64,000 nucleotides of DNA. Origin: Erythrobacter sp. HL-111 (GTDB lineage: Bacteria; Pseudomonadota; Alphaproteobacteria; Sphingomonadales; Sphingomonadaceae). Location: assembly GCF_900105095.1 (NCBI RefSeq), contig NZ_LT629743.1:2841001-2905000 (forward strand). Reading direction: 5' to 3'. Positions 17,267 through 26,560 of this stretch are shown piece by piece (the stretch's first letter is position 1; every line of letters begins with the position of its first letter). The translations under genes were made by a program, and so were the position numbers. A model generated the notes under the pieces. The model was given only the letters and a program-made list of their open reading frames with translations. It was not told the DNA's origin and did no database searches.

Positions 17267-17473
17267 AGGGCCGGGACATTCGCCACCGGCTCGAAACCGC
17301 GCCGCAAGAGGGCGCAAGGCGGCGACATCTTGTTTCGCATTTGCCGCGTCATCCTTTCGCGCCGCGACACATTTGCGGGCTTATCAGGCAGATAGTTCGT
17401 TTTTGGGGAGGACTTGCCCCGAAGTTTGTGACACATTCGCGGCCGGGGCGAATCAAAAATCAGGGGATTATCA

Positions 17474-20400
17474 ATGCTGAAGCTGCATTATCTGGCTGGC
17501 GTGGGTCTGTGTGCGATCGCGGGGGGCTCCTTGCGTCGCCCGCGCTGGCTTCGGACCGAGGCGCCGAACCCAACGAGGACATCGTGCTCGAAGCGCAGGG
17601 CACTTTCCAGGGCTTCCGGCTCGATCCGCGCCGCTTCGAAGTCGCGGTGCCGGACGCGTCGGTTCTGCCCGATTTCCGGGTCCGCCGCACGCTCGAGGGG
17701 AAACCGGTCCCGCCGCAGAGCGAGCTGATCGTGCGCGACGATGTCGGGGTCGATTTCGGCGATCCCGACAATCTGGTGCCGTCGGCGGTTCAACTCTTCC
17801 GGCTGGACGGCGACAGCGGCGGGATCTTCTTCAACTGCACGGGCACGCTCATCAATCCGCGCACGGTTCTGTCGGCCGCGCACTGTTTCAACAGTGCGGG
17901 GTCGGAAACCTATGGCCTTCCGTTCGAGAATGACAGCACGATCCTGGTCGCCCCGGGGCAGAGCTCCGAGGACCGCTTGTTCACCTTCCTCGGCGGCTCC
18001 GTACCCTATAGCGAGGGTGGGATGGCGAGCAGCACCGACGTCGTCATCCACCCCGCCGCCAATCAGGAGAACATCGGCCTGCCCTTCCCGTGGGCGGACG
18101 TGGCCTTCATCGCTCTGGACGAGCCGATCACCGACGTGCCGACCCTGCCGGTCCTGCTCAGCCCGCTGGCCGAACTGACCCGCGTGATCCAGGTCGGCTA
18201 CGGCACCAACGGCACGGGATCGGAGGGCGCCGTCAATACCGGGGATCCGTTCCTGCGCCGCGTCGGGGAGAACATGCTGGGCGCGATCGCCAGCCCGGCC
18301 GATCTGCTCGACACAGCCTTCCCGGCGTTCGCCCCGACACGGGACACCGTCGCTGCCGAATCGCAGGCCTTCTACTTCACCGACTTCGACAACCCCGACC
18401 GCACGCCCGAGCAGCAGGCCGGCTGCATCTTTGAAGCCGACGGGATCAGCTGCGCCGATCTCGACGCCGTCCGGGCGATCGACTGGTTCGACGGCGACGC
18501 GCTGCCGCAGGAGGCCGGGACCGCGCCGGGGGATTCGGGTTCGGCCCTGATCGTCGCCGACCTCTACGACTTCCCGGTGGTTTCCGCCGTTCTTTCGGGG
18601 GGATTCGATTTCTTCGGGCTCGGCAGCAGCTACGGCGATGTCAGCTTCTACAACCCGCTCTATCCCTTCTTCGAATTCATCACCGAGAACACGCCCTACA
18701 AATACGTCTCGGCGCAGGCGGGCGACGGCAACTGGTCCGATCCCGACCACTGGACGCAGGATCTCGACCCGGGCTTCTTCATCGACGACGGCAGCGGCAA
18801 TCTCGTCAACGCCATCCCGACGGGGAACGAACCGGGCATCTTCGAGGCCGGGCCGAAGCTCGGCACGATCCTCGGCCAGGACATCTCGGGCAACAGCACC
18901 GCGCCCACCGCGTCCATCATCGGCATCGACACGAGCCTGCCGGAAAGCTCGGCCCTGCTCGGCCCGGGCTCGACCGGCTTCGTGCCGAACAACACCGACG
19001 GCAATCCCGGCACCGCCTTCGCCGCGCCGGCGCAATATTTCGACGTCATGCTCAATCGGGAGGGCCGCACGACGGTCGACATTGATGTCGAGATCGACAA
19101 GCTCTCGCTCGACCATGGCAGGGCGCAATTCGTCCTGCCCACCGGGCGGAGCTTCACCACGATCATCGGCTATGAGCAACTGAGCGGGCTTGCCCGGATC
19201 GACGGCCGGTTGGCAGCCGCGACGACCGGGCTGTTCGGCGGCCTTCTCGAAGGCACGGGGACGATCGCGAGCGATGTGGTGGCGAACGTCGGCGCGGGCG
19301 TCGCACCGGGCGGCGTGTTCGGTTTCGGCACGCTGACCGTCGATGGCGATTACATCCAGGCGAGCGGGGGTGCCCTGCTGATCGATGCCGGGCGGCAGGG
19401 GCGCAGGAGCGTGGCCGACCTGCTGGCGGTGACGGGCGATGCCTCGCTCGCCGGCGAGCTCATCGTGACGGCCCCGTTCCGCACCCGCTTCGGCGACGAG
19501 TTCAGCGTGCTGACCGCCAATTCGATCGCCGGCGAATTCGATGCCACCACGCTGGTGGCGAACCGGCCGGTGCTGTTCGCCGAATCCCGGGTCGAGGGCA
19601 ACGAGGTCATCGTCACCGTCAACGCGCGGAGCCTGCGCCGGATGTTCCGGGGCAACCGCAACCTCCAATCGGTCGGCGCGGCGGTCGACACTCTGCGCTT
19701 CGACGGGCGCTTTGCCGAATTCGTCGGCCTGTTCGACGTCATCGACGGGAGCGGGATCGCCTCGCTGGTGCCGACGCTGTCCTCGCTCGCGCCGGTCAAT
19801 GCCTTCGGACAGTCGGCCACCGCGACGAATTTCTCGCAGCGTTTCACCGGCCAGATCTCGCAGCGCACGCTGGCGCTGCGCGGCGGCAACCGGGCGGCGG
19901 CGGGCTTTTCCCCCGCGGGCGGCGCGGTCAACGCGATCGCCCAGTCGGGACCGAGCGCGCCGGGCCAGCTGGGCTTCTTCAGCACGGTGAGCGGGAGCTT
20001 CCTCGTCACCCCCGAACAGCGCAACACCGGCATGAACGCGCTCGAGGAAGCGGCCTTCACCCAGGCCGGCGAACTGACTCTGGGTGCCGACATGCGGATG
20101 ACGGAGGATTTCACCTTCGGCTTCGCCATGACCAGCGTGCGCAACGGCATGTCCGCCGCCGGGGCGCAGCCGCGCGGCGACGATACCAACGTCTCGGGCG
20201 CAGCCTATGCCGCGCTGGAGATGGGCCGGGGCTTCACCGACGCCTATCTCGGCTTCTCCCGCCAGGACCTGGGGATCGAGCGGGCGAGCGCGGGCGATTT
20301 CCGGCGCGCCTTCGGCAACGCCCGGGCCAATGCGGAAGGCCGGCAGATCTTCGGCGGGATGCGGCTCGGCTATGCCTTCGGCCTCCTGCCCGGCCTCGAG

Positions 20401-20826
20401 GCCGGCCCGGTGGCGAGCGTCGATTACGTCAGCAGCGATCTGGGCGGTTACACCGAGTTCGGTGCGGGCCAGTTCGGCCTTACCGTCCTTGATCGCAACT
20501 TCACCTCGGTCGGGGCGAAGGCGGGGCTCATGGCCTCGCTCGACACCGGCATCGGGCGCAAGGGCCGACTGAGCGCGTTCGGGTCGGTCGCCTATTCGCG
20601 CGAGGTGGCGGACACGGTCGATGAAGTCACCGCGCACTTCGCCGGGGCCGAGGACGTGCCGTTCAGCATCGTCAACCCGCTCGATCCCGAATGGGTTTCG
20701 GTCACGGCAGGGGCGGATTTCGCGCTCGGCTCGCGCTTCACCATTGGACTGAGCGCGCATTCGGATCTCGGCCGCGGCGTGCTGAGCAACGACGAGGCGC
20801 GGGTCAACGTCGGCTTCCGGTTCTGA
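17474..20826 (+). CDS. Trypsin-like serine protease autotransporter, frameshifted after signal peptide
   Basis: Autotransporter of about 1118 residues. ATG 17474, with AGGGGA 7 bases upstream, starts a clear signal peptide (MLKLHYLAGVGLCAIAGG). The rest, LLASPALASDRGAEPNEDI onward, is in the next frame, and the switch falls in the G6 run at 17521-17526; seven Gs would restore one reading frame. The passenger has the chymotrypsin-fold triad: His in TVLSAAHCFNS, Asp in WADVAFIALDEP, Ser in GTAPGDSGSALIV. A beta-helical spacer (TIASDVVANVGAGVAPGG) and a C-terminal barrel ending ARVNVGFRF follow. Either a sequencing error, a disrupted gene, or slippage. Confidence 0.85.
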
Positions 20827-20835
20827 CCCGCCAAT

Positions 20836-20866
20836 GCGGGACGCGGGGGTGGCCCCCGCGTCCCGC
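20836..20866. terminator. Strong bidirectional hairpin between convergent genes
   Basis: A perfect 14-bp stem (GCGGGACGCGGGGG at 20836-20849 with its complement at 20853-20866) and a 3-nt loop lie between the stop codons of the autotransporter and the crotonase gene. It suits termination from both sides despite lacking a long T tract. Confidence 0.8.
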
Positions 20867-20875
20867 GCAAGGCGG

Positions 20876-21646
20876 TCAGATGTCGCCGAAATCCCCGCCC
20901 CGTCCGCGCCCGGCGGAAAAGCGCGCGGCCCCTGCGCGCCCTGCGGCAAGGTTCGCCATGCCGAGTTCGAATTCGATGGCCATCGCCTCCGCCACGTCGA
21001 GCGTTTCGCCCCGATAGAGCGATTCGCGGTCGGATCGCATCGTCGCCTGCGGGAAGCGGGCGATCTCCCGGGCGAGCGCGATGGCTTCGGCGCGCGCGCG
21101 GCCTTTCGCGACGACCCGGTCGGCCAGCCCGATCGCCTTCGCCTCCGCCGCATCCACCGCCCGGCCGGTAAGGATCATGTCGAGCGCCCGCCCCCGCCCG
21201 ACGATGCGCGGCAGGCGGACCGTGCCCCCGTCGATCAGCGGGACGCCCCAGCGGCGGCAGAACACCCCGAAGACGGCATCCTCCTCGACCACGCGCAGGT
21301 CGCACCAGCAGGCGAGTTCGAGCCCGCCCGCGACGGCATGGCCGGCGACCGCGGCGATCACGGGCTTGGCGAGGACCAGGCGGGTCGGCCCCATCGGCCC
21401 GTCGCCTTCGGAGCTGACACGGTTGCCCGCGCCCTCGGCGAAGCTCTTGAGGTCGGCCCCGGCGCAGAACGTGTCCCCGGCCCCGGCGAGCACGGCGACC
21501 GCGGCCCCCGCATCGCGTTCGAAATCGCGGAAGGCATCGGCCAGCGCCGCCGCCGTCTTCCGGTCGACCGCGTTGCGCCGTTCGGGCCGGTCGATCGTGA
21601 CGATGCGGACGGGGCCTTCGTTCTCGACCTGCACGGTGTTCGTCAT
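20876..21646 (-). CDS. Enoyl-CoA hydratase/isomerase (crotonase) family protein
   Basis: 256-residue crotonase-fold enzyme, standard length. Visible motifs: RPERRNAVDRKTAAAL near the start, the oxyanion-hole segments AGAGDTFCAGADLKSF and VAGHAVAGGLELACWCDL, and FCRRWGVPLIDGGTVRLPRIV, as in enoyl-CoA hydratases of this subgroup. The conserved second-half acid is replaced by the Asp of LIDGG, so hydratase activity is likely but not certain. It is convergent with the autotransporter and divergent from the Crp/Fnr gene. Substrate and pathway are not evident from context. Confidence 0.9.
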   Translation of the reverse strand: MTNTVQVENEGPVRIVTIDRPERRNAVDRKTAAALADAFRDFERDAGAAVAVLAGAGDTFCAGADLKSFAEGAGNRVSSEGDGPMGPTRLVLAKPVIAAVAGHAVAGGLELACWCDLRVVEEDAVFGVFCRRWGVPLIDGGTVRLPRIVGRGRALDMILTGRAVDAAEAKAIGLADRVVAKGRARAEAIALAREIARFPQATMRSDRESLYRGETLDVAEAMAIEFELGMANLAAGRAGAARFSAGRGRGGDFGDI

Positions 21647-21929
21647 CGCTGTCCTCCTTCGGGGAGCCTTCCCTGCCCCCGCCTCGCCCTAGCATCGCGG
21701 TGCCGGGGCGCCACCCGTGATCCTTCGCGAAGGGGGCGAAGCAGGATCGGGGAATCGCCCAAGATGTCGCTCTCATAAAACTTGTGGATAACGACTTTTA
21801 TATCTGCAAACAGAAGGCCTCTACTAATCGAAAGATGAAAAAGGAAGGCGTTGGAGAAATCGTATAATATAGTATATTGGAGAAATATCAACCAACCGCT
21901 TAGGTTTTCCATATTCAGGGGAGGCCCAG
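21647..21929. promoter_or_regulatory. AT-rich divergent promoter region before the Crp/Fnr gene
   Basis: 283 bp without a gene. About 21770-21910 is strikingly AT-rich for this genome and contains a consensus -10 hexamer TATAAT at 21863-21868 on the plus strand. I see no convincing -35 at the right distance, so an activator-dependent or alternative-sigma promoter is possible. The low GC may also signal acquired DNA or an H-NS-like binding region. Confidence 0.5.
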
Positions 21930-22691
21930 ATGGTGGGGTATGATTCGTTAGCGCGGTTAGTTCTCGCGACCTATACACATAGGCCCCAAACCAATGGCGA
22001 AGGCGCGCCACGCGCATCGCTCGAACCCGACGAGATCCTGCTCAAGCACATCCTGACGGAAGGCGTCCGCGGCTCCCGGTCGAAGGGGGAATACCTCTGC
22101 CGCCAGGGCTCTCTCGCCGACGAGGTGCACGCGCTCACCTCGGGCGCCCTCGGCGTCTCAATGCGCGGGGTCGGCAGCCGGGCGCGCTACCATTTCTTCC
22201 TGTTCGCACCTTTTCTCGTGATCCCGCCGGTCAATTCCGAGGGGCGCACGCCGCTGTCGATGGAGTGTCTTTCGCCGTGCGAGATCCACACGATCTCGCG
22301 CCGGACCCTTGCCCGGCTGATGGACGAGGGCGAGATCCCGTCCACGGCGATCGAGCTCAACCTTGCGCGCCTGCTCGACATCGCGAACCAGCAGCTCGCC
22401 AACCTCTTGTGCCGCAACGGCGCGGCGCGGGTCGCGCTGATGCTGAGCCTGCTCGCCGCGACCCTTCGCAAGAGCGCGCCGGTCGACGGCGAAGACGACC
22501 GCAGCGACGGGCTCGCGATCGAGCTGACGCAGGTGCAGCTCGCTTCCTCGCTCGGGATGAGCCCGGTCTATCTCAACCAGATCCTCAAGACCTTCAAGCG
22601 CGAAGGGATCATCAGCACGCGATCGGGGCGGCTGTTCATCGAGAACGAGGACGCGCTGAGAAGAATGGCGCTGAACGAATGTGACAATTGA
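21930..22691 (+). CDS. Crp/Fnr-family transcriptional regulator
   Basis: 253-residue regulator: an N-terminal cyclic-nucleotide-binding-like fold (GEYLCRQGSLADEVHALTSG) and a C-terminal winged helix with the recognition segment QVQLASSLGMSPVYLNQILKTFKREGII. The Cys residues are scattered, so an Fnr-type 4Fe-4S cluster is not indicated. AGGGGAGG precedes ATG 21930. It lies immediately before the amyloid-like genes in the same direction and is the best candidate for their control. A 14-bp palindrome in the next intergenic region is a possible target. Confidence 0.9.
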   Translation: MVGYDSLARLVLATYTHRPQTNGEGAPRASLEPDEILLKHILTEGVRGSRSKGEYLCRQGSLADEVHALTSGALGVSMRGVGSRARYHFFLFAPFLVIPPVNSEGRTPLSMECLSPCEIHTISRRTLARLMDEGEIPSTAIELNLARLLDIANQQLANLLCRNGAARVALMLSLLAATLRKSAPVDGEDDRSDGLAIELTQVQLASSLGMSPVYLNQILKTFKREGIISTRSGRLFIENEDALRRMALNECDN

Positions 22692-22728
22692 GCGAATGTC
22701 CGGCCAAGCCGAAAGTTCAAAGATAATT

Positions 22729-22742
22729 CGATTCAAGAATCG
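22729..22742. promoter_or_regulatory. Palindrome before the amyloid-like operon
   Basis: CGATTCAAGAATCG has perfect 6-bp arms around AA, 114 bp before the first amyloid-like start codon and 38 bp after the Crp/Fnr stop. A weak promoter pair (TTGCCC at 22779-22784 and TATGAT at 22800-22805, 15-bp spacing) lies downstream, placing the palindrome in an activator position. Confidence 0.4.
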
Positions 22743-22855
22743 TTAAGCAATAATTATCGCCGTTATCCCCCCCCGAAATTGCCCGAATCACTCCCGCTGT
22801 ATGATTATGAAGATGCTCAAATACTGGGCAATCGTAAACAACAGGAGCTGGTATC

Positions 22856-23737
22856 ATGAAGCATGGTCTATATGCAGGCGCGGCAAGCGTTGCCCTGTGT
22901 CTTGCGGGCCCGGCGTTCGCCGACGTCACCGTGGTGGGCACGATCGACCTCGAGAAGACGATCGATGTCGACGAAACGATCGACATCGACCATGACGTCG
23001 ATCTCGACGTCGATGTCGACCTCGAAGCGGAGAAGTTCGCGGAATCGATCGCGATCGCCAACCAGGCGAACTACGACAACGAGGTGTGCTCGAACTGCGC
23101 CGAGAAGGAAGACCTGATCTTCGACTCGGCCAGCGACAACGAGGGCATCGTGTCGCTCAACCAGTCGGTGGGCAACATGAACAACTCCGGCACGCTGGTG
23201 AGCGTCGCGATCGATGCGACCGGCAATGCGCCGCCCGAAGTCGTCAACGACGGCAACAGCGGGTTCGCCGAAAGCCTCGCCGCCGCCGACCAGCGCAACG
23301 GCACGCCCGCCGCGCTGGCCTTCCCCGACGGCAACTACGCGGACGGCGCGAACACCATCGACACGGTGAACGTGATCTTCCGCAATGCGGAGATCAACGA
23401 TTCGTTCAACGCCAACACCGGCCTCGTCTACGGCAACCAGGCGACGGGCAACATGGCCAACCAGGTCAATGTCCTCAGCCTCGCCTTCGCCATCGACGAC
23501 AATGGCGTGGCGATTTCCGAAGCCGATCTCGGCCAGGTCAACGCCAACAGCACCGTCGCCGAATCCGGCGATCCGGACGACAATTTCGATCTCGGCGTGG
23601 TGAAGGTCGCGAGCGCGGTCGGTTCGCTCAACGGCAACACCGGCATCGTCGGCGTCAACCAGTCGGTCGGCAACATGGCTAACCAGGCGAACGTGGTCTC
23701 GATCGCGGCGGTCGGCTCGAGCCTTCCGACCTTCTGA
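22856..23737 (+). CDS. Fap-type amyloid repeat protein 1 (FapB/FapC-like)
   Basis: 293-residue exported protein, signal peptide cleaved after AFA (residue 22). An acidic Val-Asp stretch (about 31-57) is followed by a CSNC pair (78-81) and three imperfect repeats: GIVSLNQSVGNMNNSGTLVS, GLVYGNQATGNMANQVNVLS and GIVGVNQSVGNMANQANVVS. The G-x4-N-Q-x2-G-x3-N-Q-x-N pattern matches repeats of the Pseudomonas functional amyloids FapB/FapC. An AGGAG ribosome binding site precedes the ATG. Expected role: monomer of an extracellular fibre, exported through the FapF-like channel at 27107. Which subunit is major cannot be told. Confidence 0.82.
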   Translation: MKHGLYAGAASVALCLAGPAFADVTVVGTIDLEKTIDVDETIDIDHDVDLDVDVDLEAEKFAESIAIANQANYDNEVCSNCAEKEDLIFDSASDNEGIVSLNQSVGNMNNSGTLVSVAIDATGNAPPEVVNDGNSGFAESLAAADQRNGTPAALAFPDGNYADGANTIDTVNVIFRNAEINDSFNANTGLVYGNQATGNMANQVNVLSLAFAIDDNGVAISEADLGQVNANSTVAESGDPDDNFDLGVVKVASAVGSLNGNTGIVGVNQSVGNMANQANVVSIAAVGSSLPTF

Positions 23738-23774
23738 TCCGCAGCACCCAACTCAAGCGAAAAGGAATTTATCC

Positions 23775-24647
23775 ATGACTCGTTTTGTAAGCAGTTCGGC
23801 GCTCGCGCTGATCCTCGCGGCCGGCCTCGCGGCACCCGCCCATGCGGATGTCCAGATCACCGGCACGGTCGATGTCGACAAGGACATCACCATCACCGTC
23901 GATACCGACAAGGACAAGGACGTCGATGTCGATGTCGATTTCGATGCCGATCTCCAAGGTTCGGCCAAGTCGGACGCGATCGTCAACGCCACGGTCGATG
24001 ACGTGACCATCGGCCCGGTCGAAGGCCAGGACGAGATGGGCATCGACAAGACCGTCAGCACGATCGGTTCGGTCAACGAGAACACCGGCATCGTGCAGTT
24101 CAACCAGGAAGGCGGGGCCATGATCAACCAGGGCAACGTCATCTCGGCCGCGGCGATCTTCAGCGGGGACGAGGATTTCCAGATCGCGATGTCGGAAGCC
24201 TATGCCGACCAGCGCATCACGGATTCGGAATCGACCCACACCGAAGGGTTCGAAAACCTCGCAGGGCTGGTCGATGACAACGGCGACGTCACGCTCGACG
24301 GTGACTTCGAATACGACCTCACCGCGCAGATCGTCGACTCCTACAACGGCAACACCGGGATCGCGATGGGCAACCAGGCGGTCGGCAATGGTGCGAACCA
24401 GCACAACGTCCTGTCCCTCGCGGTCGGAGACAACGCGCTGGTGGCGCTGTCGGATGCGGGTCTCGGCCAGCAGAACAGCGGCAACCAGCTGACCGACGTC
24501 AACACCCTCAAGCAGGGCGAGGTCGTCGGCTCGCTAAACGGCAACGCCGGTATCGTGGCGGTCAACCAGTCGACCGGCCACTTCAACAACCAGGCCACCG
24601 TCGTATCGGTCGCGGCGCTTACCAGCGCCGTGGGGCTCGGCCAGTAG
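23775..24647 (+). CDS. Fap-type amyloid repeat protein 2 (FapB/FapC-like)
   Basis: 290 residues, 37 bp behind protein 1 and similar in design: signal peptide ending AHA-D, an acidic Asp-Val-Lys segment (DTDKDKDVDVDVDFDADLQG), then three repeats (GIVQFNQEGGAMINQGNVIS, GIAMGNQAVGNGANQHNVLS, GIVAVNQSTGHFNNQATVVS). Linkers between repeats are about 60 residues and not conserved with protein 1. It has no cysteine in the mature chain, unlike protein 1. Paralogy with protein 1 suggests tandem duplication, as between FapB and FapC. AAGGAATT upstream of the ATG is a modest ribosome binding site. Confidence 0.82.
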   Translation: MTRFVSSSALALILAAGLAAPAHADVQITGTVDVDKDITITVDTDKDKDVDVDVDFDADLQGSAKSDAIVNATVDDVTIGPVEGQDEMGIDKTVSTIGSVNENTGIVQFNQEGGAMINQGNVISAAAIFSGDEDFQIAMSEAYADQRITDSESTHTEGFENLAGLVDDNGDVTLDGDFEYDLTAQIVDSYNGNTGIAMGNQAVGNGANQHNVLSLAVGDNALVALSDAGLGQQNSGNQLTDVNTLKQGEVVGSLNGNAGIVAVNQSTGHFNNQATVVSVAALTSAVGLGQ

Positions 24648-24660
24648 GTCGGCCGGGTGA

Positions 24661-24675
24661 CGGGGCGGTGCCCCG
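24661..24675 (+). terminator. GC-rich intercistronic hairpin
   Basis: CGGGGC-GGT-GCCCCG, a 6-bp stem, lies 14 bases after the second amyloid gene and 69 before the third. Without a U-run it is more likely an attenuator or an mRNA 3'-end stabiliser favouring the first two genes than a full terminator. Confidence 0.4.
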
Positions 24676-24743
24676 GATGCTGGGCCCCCATGCATCAAGC
24701 CGCCTCGTCACCCATCCACCTCAGCCCGACAGGACCTGAACCA

Positions 24744-25820
24744 ATGTTCCGCCTTCGACCCATCACCGGCCGGTCGCCCGGCGCGCTGCTCGCCCTTGCG
24801 GCTGGCCTGACGCTCGCCTGCGCGGGACCGGGCGCGGCGCAGGAAAGCGAGGACGAACCCGAGGGTTTCGCACCCGAACGCCCCGAACGCAGCGCCGCGC
24901 AGCTCGACGATGTCGGCAACGAGGGGACGGGGGTATTTCATCTCAACCAGGCCGCCGCCGATGCGGTCAACCAGGACAACGTCCTCGTCGCCGCGCTGGT
25001 GGAGGGCACGGGCGCGGCCTTCGCCGACGGCGCGACGACGCAGGCCAATGCGGGCCTCGACCTCGCCTTTGCGGGCGGCGATGCGAATATCGCCGGGACC
25101 GCGAACGAAGCGCGCGGGATCGTCGGCATCAACCAGTCGGCCGCGAGCGGTTCCTCGCAGGGCAACCTCGTCGGGCTCGCGCTGGCGAGGGGCGAGGACG
25201 GGCTCGCCGTCGCTTCGCTCGCGGCGACGGCACGCGCGCAGCCACAGGCCTGGGCAGAGGGCGCCTTCGCGGTCGGCCCGGCCGGGGCATCATCGGTTTC
25301 CCTGTCCGATTCCGGCAACGCGGCATCGGGCATCCTCCAGGCCAACCAGGCGGCCGGGGCAGGCGCCGCGCAGGCGAACATCGCCGCCATCGCGGTCGCC
25401 GAAAACGGCTTTGCCCTTGCCGACGCGCTGGCGGATGTCCCGGCGGGCGGCGGAGAGGGGCACGGCGATCTTCCCGTTCCGGCGGGCAGCGCCGCGATCA
25501 CGGGCAGTTTCAACGGCGCAAGCGGGCTCGTCCAGCTCAATCAGGCGGCGGGCAGCGGCAACGCGCAGACCAATCTTTTCGCCGCGGCCTTCGGGACCCA
25601 TGCAAGCGCCTCGGCCATCCCGGAAGCGGGGCTCGGCGAGATGCGCCCGGTTCCTGCCGGAGACGCGCAGGCGCAGGACGAAGAGGCGGGCGCGCAGCTT
25701 TCGATCGCCGATTCCTTCGCGGGCTTCACCGGGGTCGCGCAGGTTTCGCAGGTCGTCGGTCACGGCAACCAGACGGCCAACACGGTCAGCGTCTCGGTCA
25801 GCCGGGGGCCGGGCCTGTGA
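24744..25820 (+). CDS. Fap-type repeat protein 3 (possible minor subunit or nucleator)
   Basis: 358-residue exported protein with five repeats of the same pattern, shorter linkers and more Ala: GVFHLNQAAADAVNQDNVLV, GIVGINQSAASGSSQGNLVG, GILQANQAAGAGAAQANIAA, GLVQLNQAAGSGNAQTNLFA and a degenerate GVAQVSQVVGHGNQTANTVS. The NQAAG core is nearest to the published Fap consensus. ATG 24744 is chosen for its AGGA site and signal peptide (LALAAGLTLACAGPGAAQE). It overlaps the peptidase gene by GTGA, so the two are co-translated. FapB- or FapE-like roles are both possible. Confidence 0.78.
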   Translation: MFRLRPITGRSPGALLALAAGLTLACAGPGAAQESEDEPEGFAPERPERSAAQLDDVGNEGTGVFHLNQAAADAVNQDNVLVAALVEGTGAAFADGATTQANAGLDLAFAGGDANIAGTANEARGIVGINQSAASGSSQGNLVGLALARGEDGLAVASLAATARAQPQAWAEGAFAVGPAGASSVSLSDSGNAASGILQANQAAGAGAAQANIAAIAVAENGFALADALADVPAGGGEGHGDLPVPAGSAAITGSFNGASGLVQLNQAAGSGNAQTNLFAAAFGTHASASAIPEAGLGEMRPVPAGDAQAQDEEAGAQLSIADSFAGFTGVAQVSQVVGHGNQTANTVSVSVSRGPGL

Positions 25821-26503
25821 GCGCGCGCGCTGCCCCGATCGCCGCGGCCGCGCTGCTCGGCATCGCGCTGCCGGCGCTCGCCAATCCCCCGGTCGACCTG
25901 CCGGGCGGGGGGATGCTGCAGGTCAAGGTCCGCTCGCTCGCCGAGATGCGGTTCAAGGGCATCACCCGCCAGTCGCGCGACCTGAGCTGCGGCGCGGCGG
26001 CTGTCTCGACCCTGCTCGAACACGGCTACGGGCTCGATGCGTCGGAAGGCGAGGTGATCTCCAGCATCTTCGAGATCACGCCCGAAGACCAGCACGTGTC
26101 GATCGCCCGGCAGGGATTCTCGCTGCTCGAACTCAAGCGCTACCTCGAGGCGCGCGGTTTCGCGGCCGGAGGGTTCCAGCTCGATTCGGTCGAGAAGCTC
26201 GCCAATCTAAGGGTGCCGGTGATCGCGCTCATCAACGTGCGCGGATACAACCATTTCGTGGTGATCAAGCGGGTCGACGGGGACAAGGTGCTGATCGCCG
26301 ATCCGGCCTTCGGCAACAGCCGCCCGACGCTCGAGGTCTTCGCCGGGAGCTGGGACGGCATCATCCTCGCTGCGGCACGGGCCGACATGCAGCCCGATCC
26401 CGAATTCATGCAGGACCCGACGATCCTCGCGCGGCCCGGCGACCTGCGCTCGATCGCGGTCGCGCTCGGCGCCACGCAGATCGCATTGCCGGGAGAATTC
26501 TAG
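25817..26503 (+). CDS. C39-family cysteine peptidase, FapD-like
   Basis: 228-residue secreted peptidase, GTG start overlapping the previous stop. After a signal peptide (LLGIALPALANP) the fold carries the C39 triad: Cys in SRDLSCGAAAVSTLLE (about residue 56), His in VRGYNHFVVIKRVDG (about 144) and Asp in VLIADPAFGNSRPTLEVF (about 161). Stand-alone, signal-peptide-bearing C39 peptidases next to amyloid repeat genes are the hallmark of fapD. C39 enzymes cut after double glycine; the next gene encodes such a site. Substrate assignment is inference. Confidence 0.85.
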   Translation: MSARAAPIAAAALLGIALPALANPPVDLPGGGMLQVKVRSLAEMRFKGITRQSRDLSCGAAAVSTLLEHGYGLDASEGEVISSIFEITPEDQHVSIARQGFSLLELKRYLEARGFAAGGFQLDSVEKLANLRVPVIALINVRGYNHFVVIKRVDGDKVLIADPAFGNSRPTLEVFAGSWDGIILAAARADMQPDPEFMQDPTILARPGDLRSIAVALGATQIALPGEF

Positions 26504-26560
26504 CCGGGGCTGGCGGGATGCCCCAGGGGGAACGGTTTTTTTGACGCAGGAGGAAAGGGT

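Noticed and set aside
13422..17279. A 1285-codon open frame on the minus strand
   Set aside because: Antisense to the kinase, lipoprotein and CHAT genes. Composition is that of a complement shadow, and no recognisable domain is present.
17488..21153. A 1221-codon open frame on the minus strand
   Set aside because: Antisense to the autotransporter, whose protease triad and barrel are clear.
22856..24647. Curli (CsgA/CsgB) assignment for the amyloid-like proteins
   Set aside because: The repeat lacks the S-x5-Q-x-G spacing of curlin, and the adjacent C39 peptidase and coiled-coil barrel point to Fap. The CsgG-like gene at 10531 is 12 kb away in another unit.
22856..25820. Repeated N-Q-rich DNA considered as a CRISPR array or simple tandem repeat
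   Set aside because: Repeats are conserved as protein, not DNA, are irregularly spaced, and lie inside coding frames with signal peptides.
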